From Prostheceraeus crozeri (Eukaryota; Platyhelminthes; Polycladida; Euryleptidae): a DNA stretch of 64,000 bases. The DNA lies in NCBI GenBank assembly GCA_907163375.1, contig CAJQUW010008680.1, positions 186,001-250,000 on the forward strand, read 5' to 3'. A program made the position numbers and the translations under genes. The notes under the pieces were generated by a model, which worked only from the letters and a program-made list of their open reading frames with translations, searched no databases and had not been told where the DNA came from. The stretch's first letter is position 1. Each line of letters opens with the position of its first letter. Below are positions 59,496-64,000 of the stretch, piece after piece.

Positions 59496-61350
59496 GTGAG
59501 TACATCGCTATTTGACAAAATCCATTCTTCCATTCAAATATCAAAATATCCGATCCATTTACATCTTTTAGGCGGGATTCGAAGACAGGTTACCATTAAA
59601 CGAGTCGACTTGCAAATGACACGCTAATTTATAAACACATGAATAGACAAGCGCCCTCTTCCTGTGTCATTCCTAGCTTTTGGTCGAATAAAATGAAATT
59701 CACAATCAGATGTCAATAGTCGTATTGCCAAATATTAGATTCGACGGGATATGAATACGTAATTGGTAAAGCTCGGATTTCTAGTTCATTCGAATAGTCT
59801 AAATGTTTATTCATTTATTTGATAAAAATTTCCATAATATTTGAGAGAAGGTTTTGGAAAGTTTTGAGTCCGGATGCTTCTGGAAATTTAATTACTAAAA
59901 CTATTTGAATTTTGGTGAAACTATTTATTAAACTCATTGCCATTAGCAGTGACAAATTCTGATTGTCCAGTCACATAAACCGTCATTTTAATATCATTTT
60001 TGTTAAGCAGCTATCTAGTTGAAAATTTCTTTTATCTACTATTTTCTCTTCGAAGTCGAGTAAACATCATAAGTATACTTATGATGTTTGTCAAGGCACT
60101 CAATGGATGCTAGAAGTCTATAGTCGTTGGAAATGTACCGCAAACACGACACGTTTTCCAGCAGAAACACGACTACCACTGCACTCCTTCAACACGACAC
60201 GAACAAAGCGAATTTCAAACATACAAACGATCTCCATTCAACACGAACGTCCGGTATGAAATGCCGAGTCGAACAAGCTCTTTCACAGGGTGCTTCTCTA
60301 GCCGATCGTTTCGTGCAAGTGCTACAGCCGAATGCTTTATATTTATTCTGCATAATCGTGGAAAAAAATGGATTCCAAACAGCTTATCTTTAGTTAGAAC
60401 AGGTCAAGGTTATTATCTCACACTAAAAATTCCCAGTGAATATTTTTCAACGCAAGAATAGAATATGATTAATTGTATGAATACGAACACGACACGAATG
60501 GCACGGCCGAACATGTTCAGGTTAGCATCATGCTCGTGTTGTGTTTGTGTCACGAACATAGAAGTCAAATGGATGCTCTATGGAGGCTACAAAGGGTCAA
60601 AAAATGTTGTACTCAGTGATATATTTGGTCTTATGCCATCCAAGCACTAAGTTGAAGAATGGTTTCTTCGCATCATTGACAATGGGAAAGAACAAAAGGA
60701 GATGTATCATAGCTATTTATTTCACGATACATTTCTGCACTATTTTTGATATCGGAATGATAATCAGCAACGTGCCGGTGATCAAAATGCACACCATTTT
60801 CTTGGCATGTCGCTCAGCAAAAGTGACGTAGTGAAGACGTATAAGCATGTCTATTTTTTTCTAGTATGAAATCGTTCGAACTGGACGCCTAAACGCCACA
60901 GAAATCAGCAGCACATTTTGTTGTATCTCACTGAACAAGGCATTAATCTCCATAAAATTCAATTTACGCTTCGTTGAATAGGGAATTGTATGTATAATTT
61001 CATTTCCTAATCGACTGATTCATCACGGCTTTTTTGTGGGAGAGATGTACCAGTATTTAATGTCAATGAATGGAGTCAGTCAATCAAGACAATACATGCT
61101 AAAGTGAGTGAGGAGTCATGCTACTCAGCAGCTTTGTAGTAGTTACACATAAGTAACTACAGTACTTATAGTAACTAGTAGTTAACTAGTAACATAGTTA
61201 ACTACAGTACATAAGTAACTAAGCAGTAGTTATCATAGATATATGCTGGTAGTTGCACAAACATGATAGTCATTTTATTTGCTATATGAAATACCTTGCT
61301 ATATATATATACTCGTATATATATAGTAAAATGCAAATGACTAAATTTAT
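59496..61350 (+). other. LOX gene 2 intron, no exon recognised
   Basis: Contains a 28-bp perfect palindrome (60062-60089) and a run of AGTAACTA / TAGTTACT repeats (61130-61235). Several frames at 60127-60831 have no known motif. Confidence 0.5.
60062..60089. repeat. 28-bp perfect palindrome without spacer
   Basis: AAACATCATAAGTA is followed directly by its reverse complement TACTTATGATGTTT. No neighbouring element explains it. Confidence 0.85.
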
Positions 61351-61492
61351 ATACAGTATAAAAAAGATAGAATGACCACTAGATCTCAAATAAATATAGT
61401 ATATTCTGCCGATCGATTTCTGCCTAGTATCTTGGCTTTTCAAGGCAAACTGAATACAAATAATGTAGATATACAACGAAATTACTTAAAAA

Positions 61493-61810
61493 TCAAACAT
61501 CATTTAATGATGGTTTTAACAGAGAAATGAACATAGCTTCCTTCAAAATCCTATCCAGCCGAGTGGCGGTAGGAGGAAGCTGGTAGAAAGGAGCCGCGAG
61601 AAATCCATGGCCGCACATAGCAATGTGTTTGCTCACATTTAATATAGCATAATGTTGATTACTTATGTGCTGTCTATGGACAGTAATACGAGTTCTAAGT
61701 AAGTCACCCGATTGTCCGATGTAGTATTTGCGGCAGCCAACGCACTCTAACTTATAAATGATGTTAGAGGAGAGACATGTAAGATTTCTATTCACTGTAA
61801 AAGATTTCAT
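61493..61810 (-). pseudogene. Inverted duplicate of the Penelope GIY-YIG region
   Basis: The minus strand encodes the last 105 residues of the protein at 61850-63196, including CRKYYIGQSGDLLRTRI, with only a couple of residue differences (such as HISNQ for HINNQ). It is part of the inverted arm and not a separate gene. Confidence 0.85.
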
Positions 61811-61849
61811 CGTAGGAGAATCAGGAAACTTAATGGTTCTACCCGTAAT

Positions 61850-63196
61850 GTGATTTCCTTATACACTAACATCCCTCATAATCTCGGGTACCGTGCTATT
61901 GAATATTGGATTGAAAAGGAAAGAGAAAACATCGACAGAAAATTTGATAAAGCATTTATTCTACGTGGCTTAAGACTTATACTAGAAAGAAATTTCTTTT
62001 CCTTCGAAGATGAAACATATCTGCAGATAAGTGGTACCGCCATGGGGACAAAAGTGGCGCCCACCTACGCTTCTTTGGTAATGGGTCATTTAGAAGACGC
62101 CATGTACATGAAAATCAAGGAAGTATTTACTAGTGATGCCCACACTATTGAAAACTTGTGGATACGCTACCTGGACGACTGTTGGGTAACATGGAATAAG
62201 AAATATGGTAGCTATGAGGCATTTTTTGTTATTCTTGATAACCTCCATCCTTCTATCAATTTCACAAAGGAGACAAATTCTTCAGAACTGAACTTTCTGG
62301 ATGTTAAAGTATATGTAGAGCCAGCTTCAAGACAAATTCAAACTGACATTTACAGAAAGCAAACGGACAGCATGAATTTTGTTCCATATTACTCGGCCCA
62401 TCCCCGACACATCGTGAAAAACATTCCATATAGATTAGCTATGCGCATCAGACGTATTGTTTCTGAAATGAATAACCGGAAAATCCGATATTCTGAGTTG
62501 AGAAGTCGCTTAGTAAAGTTAAAATACCCTTGGAGTTTGGTGAACGACGCCATTAACAGAGCTGAAAATGAAAGTCCTGCAATTCAAGAGATCAAGTCAT
62601 CTGAAAATTTTATCTCCTTCATTCTCAAGTACAACAGGAACAATCCGAATGTATATGGGGAAGTTATCCAACCAATTACAAATACCTTACCTTTGCTGAG
62701 TTCTTTCCATAATTGCAAATTCCGTGCTACTTACCGACAACCCAAATCTCTGTTATCCATTCTATCCAAAAATAACCGCAGGTCTATTACGGGCATACAA
62801 CGTTGTAATGAGAAGCGCTGTAAATGTTGCGATATACTCATTACGGGTAGAACCATTAAGTTTCCTGATTCTCCTACGATGAAATCTTTTACAGTGAATA
62901 GAAATCTTACATGTCTCTCCTCTAACATCATTTATAAGTTAGAGTGCGTTGGCTGCCGCAAATACTACATCGGACAATCGGGTGACTTACTTAGAACTCG
63001 TATTACTGTCCATAGACAGCACATAAATAATCAACATTATGCTATATTAAATGTGAGCAAACTCATTGCTATGTGCGGCCATGGATTTCTCGCGGCTCCT
63101 TTCTACCAGCTTCCTCCTACCGCCACTCGGCTGGATAGGATTTTGAAGGAAGCTATGTTCATTTCTCTGTTAAAACCATCATTAAATGATGTTTGA
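61850..63196 (+). CDS. Penelope-like element reverse transcriptase / GIY-YIG endonuclease (N-terminally truncated)
   Basis: The frame is open for about 448 codons to TGA at 63196. It starts mid-domain at SLYTNIPHNLGYRAIEYW, so the N-terminal part of the reverse transcriptase is lost. It continues with SGTAMGTKVAPTYASLVMG, the catalytic YLDDCWVTW, NFLDVKVYV and YYSAHPRHIVKNIPYRLA. A Cys cluster follows (CNEKRCKCCDIL), then a C-terminal GIY-YIG endonuclease (YKLECVGCRKYYIGQS, LLRTRITVHRQH). RT plus C-terminal GIY-YIG defines endonuclease-bearing Penelope-like elements, which copy RNA at a nicked chromosomal target. The absence of internal stops suggests a recent insertion. The copy cannot move alone without its 5' half. 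Confidence 0.93.
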   Translation: MISLYTNIPHNLGYRAIEYWIEKERENIDRKFDKAFILRGLRLILERNFFSFEDETYLQISGTAMGTKVAPTYASLVMGHLEDAMYMKIKEVFTSDAHTIENLWIRYLDDCWVTWNKKYGSYEAFFVILDNLHPSINFTKETNSSELNFLDVKVYVEPASRQIQTDIYRKQTDSMNFVPYYSAHPRHIVKNIPYRLAMRIRRIVSEMNNRKIRYSELRSRLVKLKYPWSLVNDAINRAENESPAIQEIKSSENFISFILKYNRNNPNVYGEVIQPITNTLPLLSSFHNCKFRATYRQPKSLLSILSKNNRRSITGIQRCNEKRCKCCDILITGRTIKFPDSPTMKSFTVNRNLTCLSSNIIYKLECVGCRKYYIGQSGDLLRTRITVHRQHINNQHYAILNVSKLIAMCGHGFLAAPFYQLPPTATRLDRILKEAMFISLLKPSLNDV

Positions 63197-63332
63197 TTTT
63201 TAAGTAATTTCGTTGTATATCTACATTATTTGTATTCAGTTTGCCTTGAAAAGCCAAGATACTAGGCAGAAATCGATCGGCAGAATATACTATAGTTATT
63301 TGAGATCTAGTGGTCATTCTATCTTTTTTATA

Positions 63333-63337
<5 letters not shown>

Positions 63338-63378
<41 letters not shown>

Positions 63379-63475
63379 ATATATATATATATATAGGGTG
63401 GGGCAGGAACGTAGCATTCTTATATATATAAATATATACTTATATATATATATATACTATATATATATATAAGAA
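63338..63475. repeat. TA/TATATA microsatellite between Penelope copies
   Basis: Long AT runs are broken by AGGGTGGGGCAGGAACGTAGC (one base beyond the core GGGTGGGGCAGGAACGTAGC at 63397). Penelope-like elements often lie next to TA-rich sequence, and the same kind of run lies left of the element at 61300-61325. Confidence 0.8.
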
Positions 63476-63479
63476 AATC

Positions 63480-64000
63480 CAATACAACTCAGGAAAAACA
63501 AAAGGATCTTGATTCCCGACCAGTTTCACCTCATTTCATGAGGCTAGTTATGGGAATGAAATGTATTTCAAAATTATCGAAATTAGGCATAGATACATAA
63601 AATCAACTTCTATTCAGCTTGGGCTGAAGCATAGAAATAAACAATTTTTATGTTCCCGATCAATCCTTGTGGATGTCGGGGACATTTTGAAAATGGGTGC
63701 GGCCTCAAATTTATTACATGGTGAAGTGATATTCGCAGCGCACCTAGATATGTGGCGACTTACATCCAACAACATGTTGAAGAACGACATTGTGATTTCA
63801 TAGTTTGACAAAGGTAATGAATGGTATTCTGATTGATGACAAGGATACTTATTTGAGGAAGATGGAAACAATCCTGTCTGACTCCACTAAGTTCAAACCT
63901 TACGTTCTTGACAAACGCTGCAAGAAAAATCCTTTCATTTTTGAAGAGGATAAATTCAGCAGGAAATTGGTTGAATTTCAAAAGAAAAAATACATCAACA
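63480..64000 (+). pseudogene. Second Penelope-like copy, 5' region, runs off the window
   Basis: A likely 5' non-coding part (63500-63545, with GATTCCCGACCAGTTTCACC) precedes FDKGN at about 63804. After a one-base shift comes ILIDDKDTYLRKMETILSD, then STKFKPY and KFSRKLVEFQKKKYIN. This is the N-terminal RT region of Penelope-like elements (F-D-K-G-N-G-x-x-I-x-D-x-x-x-Y-x-x-K-M). A stop just before FDKGN and the shift after it suggest decay, or errors. It lies downstream of the first copy in the same orientation, as in tandem Penelope arrays. Confidence 0.75.

Larger units (their letters stand above)
61351..63338 (+). mobile_element. Penelope-like retroelement copy, 5'-truncated, with inverted 3' end upstream
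   Basis: Positions 61351-61850 are a near-exact reverse complement of 62839-63338. The 3' 500 bp of the element are therefore repeated, inverted, directly in front of the truncated coding region. Such inverted partial copies are typical of Penelope-like element insertions. AT dinucleotide runs flank both sides. Confidence 0.88.

Overview
This is nuclear DNA of an animal, most likely an invertebrate. It is AT-rich and intron-rich, with GT-AG introns of 2-17 kb. The host genes recognised are lysyl-oxidase (LOX) family genes. The rest is mostly animal-type mobile DNA: piggyBac, hAT, CR1/Jockey-like and other LINE pieces, Penelope-like elements and MITEs. The phylum cannot be fixed from the sequence. 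There are no bacterial-style operons, rRNA or CRISPR arrays, and I recognised no tRNA.

Host genes, both on the + strand: LOX gene 1 enters from the left. Its recognisable exons are at 9567-9661, which encodes the motif holding the cofactor tyrosine, and 20139-20276, the C-terminal part. LOX gene 2 begins at 30699 with a signal peptide fused directly to one SRCR domain (exons 30699-30908 and 32629-32791). It continues into the LOX catalytic domain (42676-42819 and 59375-59495) and runs off the right edge. Splice phases agree across all four exons. The two genes are tandem paralogues with introns swollen by transposons.

Region by region: 1-9.5 kb holds a decayed piggyBac, a 462-bp MITE, and an array of AGGGCGCTTGGTAC-type repeats split by a 2.4-kb hAT element. 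The large gene 1 intron (9.7-20.1 kb) carries a three-level nest: piggyBac-2 contains a hAT-like element, which contains piggyBac-1. The intergenic part (20.3-30.7 kb) has a hairpin-forming tandem repeat, two dispersed repeat families (A and B), and a nearly perfect 395-bp-arm palindrome. Gene 2 introns hold foldback elements, LINE fragments, a tandem duplication, and a ~7-kb DNA transposon (46905-53877). That transposon has arrays of AAACCAAATTTGGTTT-like palindromes at both ends and carries a phase-consistent three-exon gene on the minus strand. The right end (61.3-64 kb) is a Penelope-like element with an inverted copy of its own 3' end, followed by the start of a second copy.

The mobile genes serve their own elements. 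The LOX genes would act outside the cell in oxidative cross-linking of matrix proteins. The least familiar objects are the 7-kb element with its gene, a 118-bp hairpin insertion with a 15-bp target duplication, and a membrane-helix-like tail after a one-base frameshift in LOX gene 1.
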